Shown: one piece after another, positions 44,706-54,487 of the stretch | Position numbering within the stretch: the first letter of the stretch is position 1 | How the letters are laid out: every line of letters starts with the position of its first letter | DNA from: DATKHR01 sp036557365 | GTDB lineage: Bacteria; Acidobacteriota; Vicinamibacteria; Vicinamibacterales; CAVVIG01 | Length of the DNA stretch: 64,000 bases | NCBI GenBank assembly: GCA_036557365.1 | Contig: DATBHR010000077.1 | Span: 62,001 to 126,000 of the forward strand | Direction: 5' to 3' | The notes under the pieces: model-generated | Told to the model about the DNA's origin: nothing | The model's input: the letters and a program-made list of their open reading frames with translations, nothing else | The model's database searches: none | Position numbers and translations under genes: made by a program

Positions 44706-45986
44706 TCACCACGCGTCGAGCGACCGCTCGAACAGCTGCGCGAGATCGTCCGGACCGGCAGGACGAGGCGCGAGCTTCGTCACGCGCTGCTGCGGCAGCG
44801 TTCCTTCGACGAGCGACGGGATGTCGGACGTCGAATAGCCGATGGCGCGAAGTCCGTTCGGCAGCTCGAGACGCTGCATGAACCACGTGATCCGATCCGC
44901 CAGCACGCGGCCGGCGTCGTCGGAACGGACTCCGGCAACGCTCGCGCCCAGCGCTTCTGCGGCTTGCAGGTGTCGATCCGGATTCGCCGATGCGGTGTAG
45001 CGGAAGACGGCGGGTGCGTTGAGCACCACGGACACGCCGTGCGGCACGAGCGGATGATCGACGTCGTAGCCGGCTGCTCGATAACTGCGGACATGTCCCG
45101 ACACCGGGTACGACATGCCGTGCGGAAGATGGACGCCGGCGTTCCCGAACCCGACGCCCGCGTAAGATGCGGCGAGCAGCATGTTGGCGCGCGCGTCGTC
45201 ATCCGAAGGGTCTTCGACGGCACGGACGAGATACTGGTTCACCATCCGCAGCGCCTGAAGCGACCAGATATCGCTGATCGGATTCGATCCCTGGTACGCC
45301 GGACGGAGCGCCGGTCGATCGGGTTTCGCACGATCGCTGAACGGCAACGCGGTGAACGACTCGATCGCATGGCTGAGGATGTCGAGTCCGGTGGATGCGG
45401 CGACTGCCGACGGCATCGTGCGGGTGTTGTCAGGATCGAGGAGGCCGAGCGTCGGCTTCAACCGGCGGTTGGCGATGCCCGTCTTCGCGTGAAGTCGTGT
45501 GAGGTCGAAGATGCTGACGCCCGTCGTCTCGCTGCCCGTTCCCGCCGTCGTCGGAATCGCGATGAGCGGTCTGAGCGGACCCGGAATGGGCAGGCCTTTA
45601 CCGATCGGCGGGTTGACGTAGTCCAGGAAATCGGCGGGCGGGTACGTCGAGTAGAGATTCGCGGCTTTCGCGGTGTCGATCGTCGACCCGCCGCCGACGG
45701 CGACGAATCCATCGAACGGTTCCGACGATGCGAACGCGATGGCGTCGCGAAACGATTCGTCGGTCGGTTCGACCCTGACGCGCTCGAACAACGTGGCTGT
45801 GATGCCGGCCGCTTCCAGCGATTCCAGCACCACGCGTGCGGGTGGCAATTTCGCGATCGTCGGGTCGGTGACGACGAGTGCGCGCCGAACGCCCAGGTCG
45901 ACGAGGTCGTCGCCGCATTCCCGCGTGACGCCCTGGCCGAAGCGGACGTTCGACACCGCCATTTCGAACGCAGATTCGCGGCCCAT
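44706..45986 (-). CDS. Hydroxyacid-oxoacid transhydrogenase (ADHFE1-like iron alcohol dehydrogenase)
   Basis: A 426-residue iron-containing alcohol dehydrogenase. Its start ESAFEMAVSNVRFGQGVTRE and the VRVEPTDESFRDAI block are those of hydroxyacid-oxoacid transhydrogenase, which swaps reducing power between a 2- or 4-hydroxyacid and an oxoacid without free NAD. Other sites: GGGSTIDTAKAANLY, IPTTAGTGSETTGVSIFD, and metal ligands in LDILSHAIES, VHLPHGMSYPVSG and PHGVSVVL. It is first in a minus-strand operon with glcD and glcE, which suggests a role in glycolate/glyoxylate balance. Confidence 0.88.
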   Translation of the reverse strand: MGRESAFEMAVSNVRFGQGVTRECGDDLVDLGVRRALVVTDPTIAKLPPARVVLESLEAAGITATLFERVRVEPTDESFRDAIAFASSEPFDGFVAVGGGSTIDTAKAANLYSTYPPADFLDYVNPPIGKGLPIPGPLRPLIAIPTTAGTGSETTGVSIFDLTRLHAKTGIANRRLKPTLGLLDPDNTRTMPSAVAASTGLDILSHAIESFTALPFSDRAKPDRPALRPAYQGSNPISDIWSLQALRMVNQYLVRAVEDPSDDDARANMLLAASYAGVGFGNAGVHLPHGMSYPVSGHVRSYRAAGYDVDHPLVPHGVSVVLNAPAVFRYTASANPDRHLQAAEALGASVAGVRSDDAGRVLADRITWFMQRLELPNGLRAIGYSTSDIPSLVEGTLPQQRVTKLAPRPAGPDDLAQLFERSLDAW

Positions 45987-46002
45987 GGCCGCCGATTCTA
46001 CG

Positions 46003-46518
46003 TTACTTCTTCTTGATCTCGAGGGCGTTCGCGACGTTCTTCACGCCAGGCGCTTCGCGCGCGATTTCGGAGACGCGGGTCTTTTCGGCAGCCGTCCGAA
46101 CGTCACCCTTGATCGTCACGACGCCGTTGTTGACGTCGAAGTTGATGTCGCGCTGGCTGAGCATCTTGTCCTTGTCGACGGAATCCTTCAGGAACTTCTT
46201 GATGCCCGAGTCGAGATCGTCAGCCGTGCGCTCGTTGACGTTCTTGACGGTCACTTCGTTCAGCACGCGGCCGCTCGTTCCAACCGCCGCCTGCGCGACG
46301 TCTTCCGCGCGCTGACGATCGGTCGCCTGATCGACGGTGCCCTTCAAGTGCGCGATGCGTGCGTCCTTGTCCCAATCCACTTTCACATTGTCGAGGCTCG
46401 CGTTCTTCAGCGCTTTCGACACCTGGTCAGACGGATCCGGAGCACGGTTGCACGCGCCAACCACGCCGAGCGCCAGCGTGAGACAGCAAGCTGAGCCGAG
46501 CTTCGTGATGAATCGCAT
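46003..46518 (-). CDS. BON-domain lipoprotein (OsmY-like)
   Basis: A 171-residue lipoprotein with lipobox LGVVGAC (Cys 23). Two BON domains follow: about 35-100 (LDNVKVDWDKDARIAHLKGT) and 105-168 (INFDVNNGVVTIKGDVRTAA). BON proteins bind membranes or lipids and often respond to envelope stress. GGAGGT lies 4 nt before the ATG. The gene is upstream of the transhydrogenase gene on the same strand (16-bp gap) and downstream of ndh. Confidence 0.88.
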   Translation of the reverse strand: MRFITKLGSACCLTLALGVVGACNRAPDPSDQVSKALKNASLDNVKVDWDKDARIAHLKGTVDQATDRQRAEDVAQAAVGTSGRVLNEVTVKNVNERTADDLDSGIKKFLKDSVDKDKMLSQRDINFDVNNGVVTIKGDVRTAAEKTRVSEIAREAPGVKNVANALEIKKK

Positions 46519-46560
46519 ACATACCTCCGCTCATCACGTAGCAAGATCGGTGACCTCAGC

Positions 46561-47847
46561 TCAGGAGCTCGGCCATAACTTTCCGCCGGTAATCAGGCGG
46601 ACGCGGCGCTGCAGCGTGAAGAACGACCACGCCCACTCGCTGAGCACGACGACGCGGTTGCGGAAACCGATCAGCATGAAGATGTGCAGGAAGATCCAGA
46701 AGATCCACCCGAAGAAGCCGGAGAGCTTCACGCCGTGGATATCGCCGATGGCGGAACCGCGGCCGATCGTGGCCATCGTGCCGTAGTCGCGATAGTGAAA
46801 CGGCTGGAGCGGCTGGCCTTCGATCGCGCGCAGAACGTTTCTGGCGGCGTGAGTGCCCTCCTGCATCGCCACCTGCGCCACACCGGCGAGCGGCTTGCCA
46901 TCCTGGACGAACGCGCAGAGATCGCCCGCGACGAACACCTCGGGATGCTCGACGAGCGCCAGCGTCGGCTGCGGCGTCACACGCCCGGCGCGGTCGAGCG
47001 GCACATTCAGCGACTTCGCCAGCGGCGACGCGGCCACACCCGCGGCCCACACGACCGTCTGCGCGGCGATCGACTGTGTCGTCGCCTCTGCCGTTGCGGT
47101 CGCCGCTTTCGATACGACGACGCCGTTTTCGTCGACCTGAGTGACGACCGCACGGGTGTGCACCTCCACGCCGAGCCGCTCGAGCGCGGTCCGGGCCGCT
47201 TCGCGCAGCGATTCGGGAAACGTGCTGAGAATCCAGGGACCGCCCTCGAGCAGGATGATGCGCGACGAGCGAGGATTGATGCTTCGGAAGTCGTGCGGCA
47301 GCGACATGCGCGCGATCTCGGCAAGCGCACCGGCCAGCTCGACGCCGGTCGGGCCGCCGCCGACGATCACGAACGTCAGCAATCGCGTCCGCTCCGCGGG
47401 ATTCTCCTCACGCTCTGCCGCTTCGAATGCCAGCAGCACCTGCCGACGGATCTCGAGCGCGTCGTCGAGCGACTTCAAGCCCGGAGCGCGATGGGCCCAC
47501 TCCGAATGGCCGAAGTAGGAATGCGACGCGCCGGGCGTGAGGATCAGGTAATCGTAAGAGAGCTCGTCGCGATCGAGTTCCAGACGCTTCGCGCCCGTGT
47601 CGACGGCGCGCACATCGGCGAGCAGCACCTGGACGTTCTTCTGGTGGCGCAGCACCCACCGGATCGGCGACGCGATGTCGCCGGGCGACAGCGACGCGGT
47701 CGCAACTTGATAGAGCAGCGGTTGAAACAGATGGTAGTTGTGGCGATCGACGAGCGTGACCCTGACGCGCGCGTGCGACAGCGCACGCGCCGCATGGAGC
47801 CCGCCGAACCCGCCGCCGACGATGACTACGTGTGGGAGATCGGTCAT
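46561..47847 (-). CDS. ndh: Type II NADH dehydrogenase (NDH-2)
   Basis: A 428-residue single-chain NADH:quinone oxidoreductase. It has the FAD fold VVIVGGGFGGLHAARALSHA at the N-terminus, the NADH fold FVIVGGGPTGVELAGALAEI, EVFVAGDLCAFVQ for FAD, and a C-terminal amphipathic/hydrophobic anchor GFFGWIFWIFLHIFMLIGFR. It does not pump protons. The ATG at 47847 opens directly onto the first Rossmann strand; an in-frame upstream extension would cross into the divergent oxidoreductase gene 53 bp away. Confidence 0.94.
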   Translation of the reverse strand: MTDLPHVVIVGGGFGGLHAARALSHARVRVTLVDRHNYHLFQPLLYQVATASLSPGDIASPIRWVLRHQKNVQVLLADVRAVDTGAKRLELDRDELSYDYLILTPGASHSYFGHSEWAHRAPGLKSLDDALEIRRQVLLAFEAAEREENPAERTRLLTFVIVGGGPTGVELAGALAEIARMSLPHDFRSINPRSSRIILLEGGPWILSTFPESLREAARTALERLGVEVHTRAVVTQVDENGVVVSKAATATAEATTQSIAAQTVVWAAGVAASPLAKSLNVPLDRAGRVTPQPTLALVEHPEVFVAGDLCAFVQDGKPLAGVAQVAMQEGTHAARNVLRAIEGQPLQPFHYRDYGTMATIGRGSAIGDIHGVKLSGFFGWIFWIFLHIFMLIGFRNRVVVLSEWAWSFFTLQRRVRLITGGKLWPSS

Positions 47848-47900
47848 GGGATGACGTCGCTGTTCTAGGAGGACGGACGCCGGGATGCTATCGTACTGAA

Positions 47901-49943
47901 ATGGCGAGTCCTTCAAAACCTGAACCGGTGCTCGGAGGCCCCGCGTCGGTGGTCGAGACGGCATGTCCGCTCGACTGTCCGGACGCCTGCAGCCTCGCGG
48001 TCACGGTTCAGCGCGGAAAAGTCGTCACGATCGACGGCGGACACAAGAACCCCGTGACCGACGGCTACATCTGCGCGAAGGTCAGGAAGTTCGGCGACCG
48101 GATGTACGGGCCGGACCGCCTGCTCCATCCGGCGGTCCGCGTCGGCCGGAAGGGCGAAGGCCGTTTCAAGCGCGTTACATGGGACGAAGCGCTTCAGCTG
48201 GTCGCCGACAAGTTCGTGGAAGCGAAGCGCGACTTCGGCGGCGCCTCTATCCTCCCGTATTCGTACGGGGGATCGAATGGACTTCTCACGCAGGACAATC
48301 TCGACGCGCAGCTCTGGCGGCGGTTCGGAACGTCGCGGCTCGCGCGCACCGTGTGCGCCGCGCCGACGGGCGCCGCGAACGCAGCCCTCTACGGCAAGAT
48401 GACGTCGGTCACCTACCAGGACTACCCGTCCGCCGGCCTGATCATTCTCTGGGGCGTCAATCCATCCGCCTCGGGCATTCATATCGTCCCCTATCTGCGC
48501 GAGGCGAAAAAAGCCGGGGCGAAGATCGTCGTGATTGATCCGCGATCGACGCAGCACGCGCGCTCGGCCGACATTCATCTCGCCGTTCGCGCCGGAACCG
48601 ACGTCGTCGTCGCGCTGGCGATCCATCGGTACCTCTTCGAGAACGGACTTGCGGACGAGGCGTTCCTGCGCGATCACACGCGCAACGCCGACCGACTCCG
48701 CGAACGCGCCGAGCCGTGGACGTTCGCGCGCGCGGCAGAAGTCGCGGGCATCGATGCAGGCGCGCTCGAGCAGGTCGCGCAGTGGTACGCCGCCACGTCG
48801 CCTGCGCTGATTCGCTGCGGCTGGGGACTCGAGCGCAATCGAAACGGCGGGAATGCGGCGATGGCCATCCTGTCGCTGCCGGCCGTTGGCGGCAAGTTCG
48901 GCGTCCGCGGCGGGGGTTACTCGATGAGCAACTCGGCGTCGTGGAACATCGAGCGCACCTGGATCGCCAGCGACGAGCCGGATACCCGCGTCGTCAACAT
49001 GAACGAGCTGGGCAAGGCGCTCACCGAGTACACGAGCCCCGCGGTCAAGGTGCTGTTCGTCTACAACAGCAACCCGGCCGCAACCGTCCCGAATCAGCGT
49101 CTCGTCCTGAAAGGGCTCGAGCGCACCGATCTGTTCACCGTCGTCTTCGAACAGGTCATGACCGATACGGCGCTCTACGCGGACGTGGTCCTGCCCAATA
49201 CGACGTTCCTCGAGGGATACGACGTCGCAAAGGCGTACGGGCCGCTGCATCTCGAACTCGGACGCCCCGTCGTCGACGCCGTTGGCGAGTCGCGATCGAA
49301 TCCGGACGTCTTCGGTGATTTGTGCGGACGGCTCGGGCTACTCAACGAGAGCGAGCCGAGCGGCGAGCTCGACCTGATGCTGAGCGTCATCGATCAGCTG
49401 CCGGACACGATCGGTCCGAAGCTGCGCGCCGGCGACGCGGGCACACCGCCGAACGGTCCAGCACCCATCCAGTTCGTGGACGTCTTTCCGAATACGCCGG
49501 ATCGCAAGATCGATCTCTTCCCGGCCGCACTCGAAGCGAGCGCGCCGATGGGACTGTATCGTTTTCAGCCCGATCCCGCGACCGATCGCCATCCGCTCGC
49601 GCTCATCTCACCGGCAAGCGAACGCACGATCAGCTCGACGCTCGGTGAGCAGCCGCGCCCCGACGTCAAACTCACCATGCACCCGGACGACGCTCATGAG
49701 CGCGGGCTCTCGGACGGCGATCTCGTCAGAGTGTTCAACGATCTTGGTGAGGTGCATTGTCCGCTGTCCGTCGTGCCGATCATCCGCCGCGGCGTCGTGA
49801 GCCTTCCGAAGGGCATCTGGCGCCGCAGCACACGGAACAACGCGTGCGGCACCGCGCTCGTGCCCGACACGCTCACCGATATTGGCGGCGGCGCCTGCTT
49901 CAACGACGCGCGCGTGCAGGTGACGTCGCTGGCCACGGCGTAA
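47901..49943 (+). CDS. Molybdopterin-dependent oxidoreductase (DMSO reductase superfamily)
   Basis: A 680-residue enzyme. The N-terminal [4Fe-4S] site is CPLDCPDACSL with a fourth Cys in GYICAKVRKF. Molybdopterin-binding regions follow (LPYSYGGSNGLLTQDNLDAQ and IILWGVNPSASGIH), with a C-terminal cofactor-binding barrel (LTMHPDDAHERGLSDGDLVR). It resembles the soluble, single-subunit enzymes of uncertain substrate often labelled formate-dehydrogenase-like. No partner subunits are adjacent. The ATG at 47901 is preferred over upstream in-frame codons in the ndh gene. Confidence 0.88.
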   Translation: MASPSKPEPVLGGPASVVETACPLDCPDACSLAVTVQRGKVVTIDGGHKNPVTDGYICAKVRKFGDRMYGPDRLLHPAVRVGRKGEGRFKRVTWDEALQLVADKFVEAKRDFGGASILPYSYGGSNGLLTQDNLDAQLWRRFGTSRLARTVCAAPTGAANAALYGKMTSVTYQDYPSAGLIILWGVNPSASGIHIVPYLREAKKAGAKIVVIDPRSTQHARSADIHLAVRAGTDVVVALAIHRYLFENGLADEAFLRDHTRNADRLRERAEPWTFARAAEVAGIDAGALEQVAQWYAATSPALIRCGWGLERNRNGGNAAMAILSLPAVGGKFGVRGGGYSMSNSASWNIERTWIASDEPDTRVVNMNELGKALTEYTSPAVKVLFVYNSNPAATVPNQRLVLKGLERTDLFTVVFEQVMTDTALYADVVLPNTTFLEGYDVAKAYGPLHLELGRPVVDAVGESRSNPDVFGDLCGRLGLLNESEPSGELDLMLSVIDQLPDTIGPKLRAGDAGTPPNGPAPIQFVDVFPNTPDRKIDLFPAALEASAPMGLYRFQPDPATDRHPLALISPASERTISSTLGEQPRPDVKLTMHPDDAHERGLSDGDLVRVFNDLGEVHCPLSVVPIIRRGVVSLPKGIWRRSTRNNACGTALVPDTLTDIGGGACFNDARVQVTSLATA

Positions 49944-49976
49944 TTTCGTGGCCGCTTTGCTCCTTCGCGGTGTCGT

Positions 49977-52900
49977 CTAGTAACTGAAGAAAAACAACAA
50001 ATCCGCGCCGCTGCCCTGCATCGGTTGGAACGGCTGCGCCTGGACCACGGCGCCCTGCAGGACGTTCGCGCGGAAGCGAAGCCACCGGGTCAGCTCGTAC
50101 TCGAAGATGAAATTCGTTTCCGCGTCGTTGCCCAGGCCTCGTTGCACCTTGACGTACAGGTTCTGCCCGACCTGCTGACCGATCGTCACGTCTCCCTGCG
50201 AACCGGCGTCCGACGCGAGGTTCACCTCGAACGTGTCGAGGTGGAGCGCGTTGCCGATCGACCCGGCCAGCTGTCCCGCGGCCGCGCCGAGCGCCACCGA
50301 CTGTGCGCGCGCGGCGAGCGACGCCTGTTCGCCTGAACCGAGCTGATTGATCGGCTGGTTAAACACAATCAGCGCGAGGATGTCGGACGCTTCGAGCGGC
50401 GGCGTGCTCGAGAGCGCAAGCTCCGGCTTCTTCAGGCGCCCGCGGACGTTGACGGTCGCGGTGACGGCCTGGATGACGCGCTCGGCCTTGATGTCGAGCG
50501 CGGCGTCGAAATCGTCCAGCCCCTCGAAGCGGACGGTGCCGTCCCGGAGAATCGCGAAGCGGCGGCCCTGGAAATCGTACGACCCGCGCACGGTGTTGAC
50601 CGTGCCGAGCAGCCGAATCTGATCCCACGGCGACTTGCTGATATAGAGATCGCTCCCGAGCGTCACGTTGACGGCGCCGAGGCTGATCGGCGAGTCGGGC
50701 GTGCGGATGCCGCTCGATTTCAGCACGAGATCGTTGGGAGCCGTGACGTGGACATACATCTGCAGCGCATCGAACGGGTTCGATGCCACCTGCCCCACGT
50801 CGTTCGAATTGATCGACGTTTCCTCGGTCGAGTACGCCGAATTGCCGACGGTTGCGAGGATCGGATCGAGGTTGATCGTGCCGGTCGACACGCCGAGCTC
50901 GCCGTCGATCCGCGGCGCCGTCAGCTCGCCGGCAATCCGCAGATCGGAGTTGATGCGGACGTTGCCCATGGCGTTGTCCACGACCTTGAAGTCGCGCGAC
51001 GTGATCTGGAGCGACACGCCGCCGAGCTGCTGCTCGTGGATCGCCAGATCGCCGGTGATGCTGAGCGGCTGCTGATGGTTGTCGAGCACGTCCAGCTTCG
51101 CGATGTGAACCTTGTCCTGCTGAAGGTCGAGCTGACCGTCGAGCTTTGAGTACGCGACGCCGGTCGACACGACCTTGAATGCGGCGTTCTCGATGCCGAC
51201 CGTTCCGACCGGATGCGGATCGCCGACCTCGCCCTGAATCTCGACGTTCGCCTGCAGGACTCCCGTGACGTCGGTCAGCGCCGTGGTGAAGCCCTGGACC
51301 AGGCCGATGTCGATCGCGCTGCTGTCCACGCGGAGCGCGTACGCACGCCGCCTGGCGTCGTTCGTCACCGGCACGTATCCCTTCGCCACCAGCCATGACG
51401 TCGGACTCTCTTCGAGCCACGCGTCCACGTCCGCGCCGCCGTCCGCGTACACTGCGGTTCCGCTGAGCGTCTGGTACTTGAACCGCCTGAAGCCGCCCGC
51501 GTCGATCGCGAACTTGCCGTCGACGCGCGGGTTCTCTTTCGTGCCCGAGATCTTCGCGGAAGCGTTCAAGCGGCCGGCGAGCTGAGGCTCGCGAAGCAGC
51601 AGCGCGTCGACGGTCGCGACATCCACGTTGTCCAGCGTGACGGTCAGCGCGTCCTCCGGCTGGCCGAAGGTTCCGGACGCCTCGATTCGCTGGCCGTCGT
51701 TCGTCAGGCGGAAGTTCTCGACGCTCACCGTGCCGCCGCCGTACTGAATCGCCGGCTCCGTTCCGGCTTCGGTCTGCCAGCGCACGCCCTGCGACTGGAA
51801 ATCGAGACTCTTCAGGTGGACTTCCTGGTGCTCGGGGTGCAGCACGAGGGCGCCAGCCGCCGAGAGCGATCGCTTCGGCTCTCGAGCGCTCAGATCGAAG
51901 TCGAGGTTCTTGTGGGCGTACGTCGTCGTCGCCGTGAGCTCGTTGATTTCCTGTCCCGCCAGCGTCACGAAGGTGCCGTTGGTCGTTGCCGTCAACCGGG
52001 CGCCTGCCAGGTCGAGCTGTTTGACGCTGGCGGTGAAGTCGCTCGACGCCGCCAACGCGCCGTTGTTACCGTACTTCGCGCCGTCGGCGACGAGCGTTCC
52101 CGATGCCTGCAGTTCGGACTTGTTGCCGGTAATCGTGGCGTCCACCTTCGCGATGCCGGTGACGGGCTGATCGAACAGCTTCGCAATGGTCTGAAGATTC
52201 GGGCTGTCGGCGTGGAGCGTGAAGTTCGACGATCCGGTGTCGTTCAGCGCGAGCGTCCCGTCGGCGTGGACGTTGACGTCGTGGCCGGCGATCTGCAGCC
52301 ATCGAATGTCGCCGGTCGAATCGCGGTAGCTGCCGTCGAGCAGCGCGTAGTCGATATCGAGGCCGTTGATTTTCGAGGCGTCGAGATCCACGTGTGCATC
52401 CGCCTCGACGTTGTCGGGCGTGATACCTCCGGAGACGCGGGCGACGGTGGCGTTTGCGCTGAAGTCGCCGCCGACGGTTCCCTTGAGCGACGCGCGGCCG
52501 CTCGCCACGGACGGATCGAAACCCTCGAAGCGTCCGTCGGTGTTGAGCTTCAGAAGGTCGTCCGACAGCGTGGCGTCGAACGCCAGTTGAGGAACGTGTC
52601 CACCGAGGATGGTCGTATTGTCGAGCGTGCCGTTCGCCGTCAGCTCGATTTCAGAGATCGTCGTTCCACGACCTTCGGCGCGCACGTGGCCGTTGATCGA
52701 GCTTCGATAGCGATCGTCCGCGAGGGCCGGCACCATGAATTCCTCGCCGACGTCCTGAAGATCGAGTCCCTGGACGGTCGCGTCCGCTCGGTACGAAATG
52801 GCTCTGCCGCGCAGATCGACGCCGGCCGTGCTCCCGTCGACGACGCGGGCCTTGCCGATCCGGGAGGATCGAAACGAAAGATCGGCGGTCACGTCCGCGG

Positions 52901-54326
52901 GTGACGGCGTTCGCCCGCCAAACGCCACTTTCCCGGCGACTCGATAACGCGCGTTGACGTCCGTGTCCGCCGCGGGGATTCCAAGGTTGCGCGGCAGCTT
53001 GCGAAGGTCCACACGGCTCGCGTCGCCGCCGACGTCATACGAAACCTCGCGCGCTTGACCGCTTGCCGCGGTGAGATCGGGCAGCGTGACGCGGCCGTCC
53101 GCGGTAGCGTGCGCGCCATAAGCCTCGACGTTTCCCGCAACCTGGACCTGCCGTCCCGCGAGCCGCCCCTTCACATCGAGCGGTCCGACCTGGTATCCGG
53201 CGGCCGAAATCTGCGGCGCTTTCGCCGACACGGTGCCGTGCAGCGACGATTGATCCGCGAACCGCTCGCCGGCGACGTTCACGGCGAGGTCCGCGGTGAT
53301 GTCGCTCCGCTGACGAGGGTCGTTCAGCAGCGGCGCAAGATCGACGTGACGAAGCGACATCGTCCCGTTCACCGACTGGCCCGGCTCCTCGACGTCGGCC
53401 ACCAGCTTGGCGACCGCATCGCCTGCTGACGATCGAACGTTCGCATCGAGACCGAGTCGATCGACCGGGCCGCTGACGGACAGTTCGAAGGCGGGCTGGA
53501 GCGCGATGCTCGAGACCGCCGGCACGATCCGTCCAATTTCCGGCAGCGACACCTTCTCCGAGCTCGCGCGGAGGTTCAACACCGGCGTCGTCAGATACTG
53601 ATCGACCTTGCCGTCGACGGCGAGCGCCGACTCGCTCGTCCTGAGCGCCAGCTTGTTCACGAAGACGGTGTCGTTCTGGACCGCGATGCCGCCCGACAAC
53701 GCATCCAGGTCGAACTCCGGCTCGGATCCGCGAAACGCGATCTGATGGATCTCGAGCGAGTAGCGAACGGGCTCGTACCTGAACGCCAGCGACGCGTCGA
53801 AGTGATCGATCTGTCTTGGGACTTCCACGCCCTGGGCAACCGGATCGCCTTCGAGCGTGATCGATCCATCGGTGATTCGAATGTCGTCGAACTGCAGCGG
53901 CCGGCCCGGTCCGCTTCTATCCGCCTCCGACTGCTGCTTCTTGACGATGCGGCTGATCGACCAGGTATCGCCGCTATGCGAGAGGTGAATGACCGGATGA
54001 TTCAGGCGGATGTGGTCCACAGTGACGCCGTGTGCCACGATCTGAAGGAGGTTGTACTTGACGCCGATGTCCTTGACGGACGCGACCGGCTGGCCGTCCA
54101 TCGAAACCGCGACGTCCTCGATCTCGACGCCGGTGAACAGATTGCCGCCCAACCGGCCGATCGACAACGTGCCGTTCAAGTACTGATTCGCCTCGCGAAC
54201 GATGAATCCTCGCAGCCAGTCTTTGAACCAGACCGTCTGCGTGGCCGCAACGGCCGCCGCCGTCGTCGCCACGAGAATCGTGAAGACGATGACCAGTACG
54301 TGGACGAGCTTGCGAGGATGGCGCAC
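49977..54326 (-). CDS. tamB: TamB-type translocation and assembly module protein
   Basis: A 1449-residue envelope protein. An N-terminal membrane anchor (LVHVLVIVFTILVATTAAAV) is followed by a long beta-helical body of repeated Asp/Gly-rich strands, and the C-terminal TamB (DUF490) domain: ASDILALIVFNQPINQLGSG, DVTIGQQVGQNLYVKVQRGL and the terminal LLFFFSY. TamB-like proteins bridge inner and outer membranes and move lipid or assist barrel assembly with an Omp85 partner. That partner lies 2.1 kb upstream on the same strand, separated by an inserted three-frame islet. Confidence 0.92.
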   Translation of the reverse strand: MRHPRKLVHVLVIVFTILVATTAAAVAATQTVWFKDWLRGFIVREANQYLNGTLSIGRLGGNLFTGVEIEDVAVSMDGQPVASVKDIGVKYNLLQIVAHGVTVDHIRLNHPVIHLSHSGDTWSISRIVKKQQSEADRSGPGRPLQFDDIRITDGSITLEGDPVAQGVEVPRQIDHFDASLAFRYEPVRYSLEIHQIAFRGSEPEFDLDALSGGIAVQNDTVFVNKLALRTSESALAVDGKVDQYLTTPVLNLRASSEKVSLPEIGRIVPAVSSIALQPAFELSVSGPVDRLGLDANVRSSAGDAVAKLVADVEEPGQSVNGTMSLRHVDLAPLLNDPRQRSDITADLAVNVAGERFADQSSLHGTVSAKAPQISAAGYQVGPLDVKGRLAGRQVQVAGNVEAYGAHATADGRVTLPDLTAASGQAREVSYDVGGDASRVDLRKLPRNLGIPAADTDVNARYRVAGKVAFGGRTPSPADVTADLSFRSSRIGKARVVDGSTAGVDLRGRAISYRADATVQGLDLQDVGEEFMVPALADDRYRSSINGHVRAEGRGTTISEIELTANGTLDNTTILGGHVPQLAFDATLSDDLLKLNTDGRFEGFDPSVASGRASLKGTVGGDFSANATVARVSGGITPDNVEADAHVDLDASKINGLDIDYALLDGSYRDSTGDIRWLQIAGHDVNVHADGTLALNDTGSSNFTLHADSPNLQTIAKLFDQPVTGIAKVDATITGNKSELQASGTLVADGAKYGNNGALAASSDFTASVKQLDLAGARLTATTNGTFVTLAGQEINELTATTTYAHKNLDFDLSAREPKRSLSAAGALVLHPEHQEVHLKSLDFQSQGVRWQTEAGTEPAIQYGGGTVSVENFRLTNDGQRIEASGTFGQPEDALTVTLDNVDVATVDALLLREPQLAGRLNASAKISGTKENPRVDGKFAIDAGGFRRFKYQTLSGTAVYADGGADVDAWLEESPTSWLVAKGYVPVTNDARRRAYALRVDSSAIDIGLVQGFTTALTDVTGVLQANVEIQGEVGDPHPVGTVGIENAAFKVVSTGVAYSKLDGQLDLQQDKVHIAKLDVLDNHQQPLSITGDLAIHEQQLGGVSLQITSRDFKVVDNAMGNVRINSDLRIAGELTAPRIDGELGVSTGTINLDPILATVGNSAYSTEETSINSNDVGQVASNPFDALQMYVHVTAPNDLVLKSSGIRTPDSPISLGAVNVTLGSDLYISKSPWDQIRLLGTVNTVRGSYDFQGRRFAILRDGTVRFEGLDDFDAALDIKAERVIQAVTATVNVRGRLKKPELALSSTPPLEASDILALIVFNQPINQLGSGEQASLAARAQSVALGAAAGQLAGSIGNALHLDTFEVNLASDAGSQGDVTIGQQVGQNLYVKVQRGLGNDAETNFIFEYELTRWLRFRANVLQGAVVQAQPFQPMQGSGADLLFFFSY

Positions 54327-54487
54327 TGCACGCGGACGAAAGCAATCAACGAGCCAGTGAAACGCCGTTCTTCGACTATTTGCGCCGTTGTTCTGTACCT
54401 GCTGCGCAAGCCAACGTTTGAACAGCGGCCGAGCGATCAGTGCCCAGAGTGGTGAGCCTCGCTTGAGGAAGAGCTGATGTGGACTTC

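Noticed and set aside
46003..46518. BON lipoprotein as a regulator of the downstream glycolate genes
   Set aside because: The close spacing to the transhydrogenase gene is compatible with co-transcription, but BON proteins are envelope proteins and nothing in the sequence links it to carbon metabolism.
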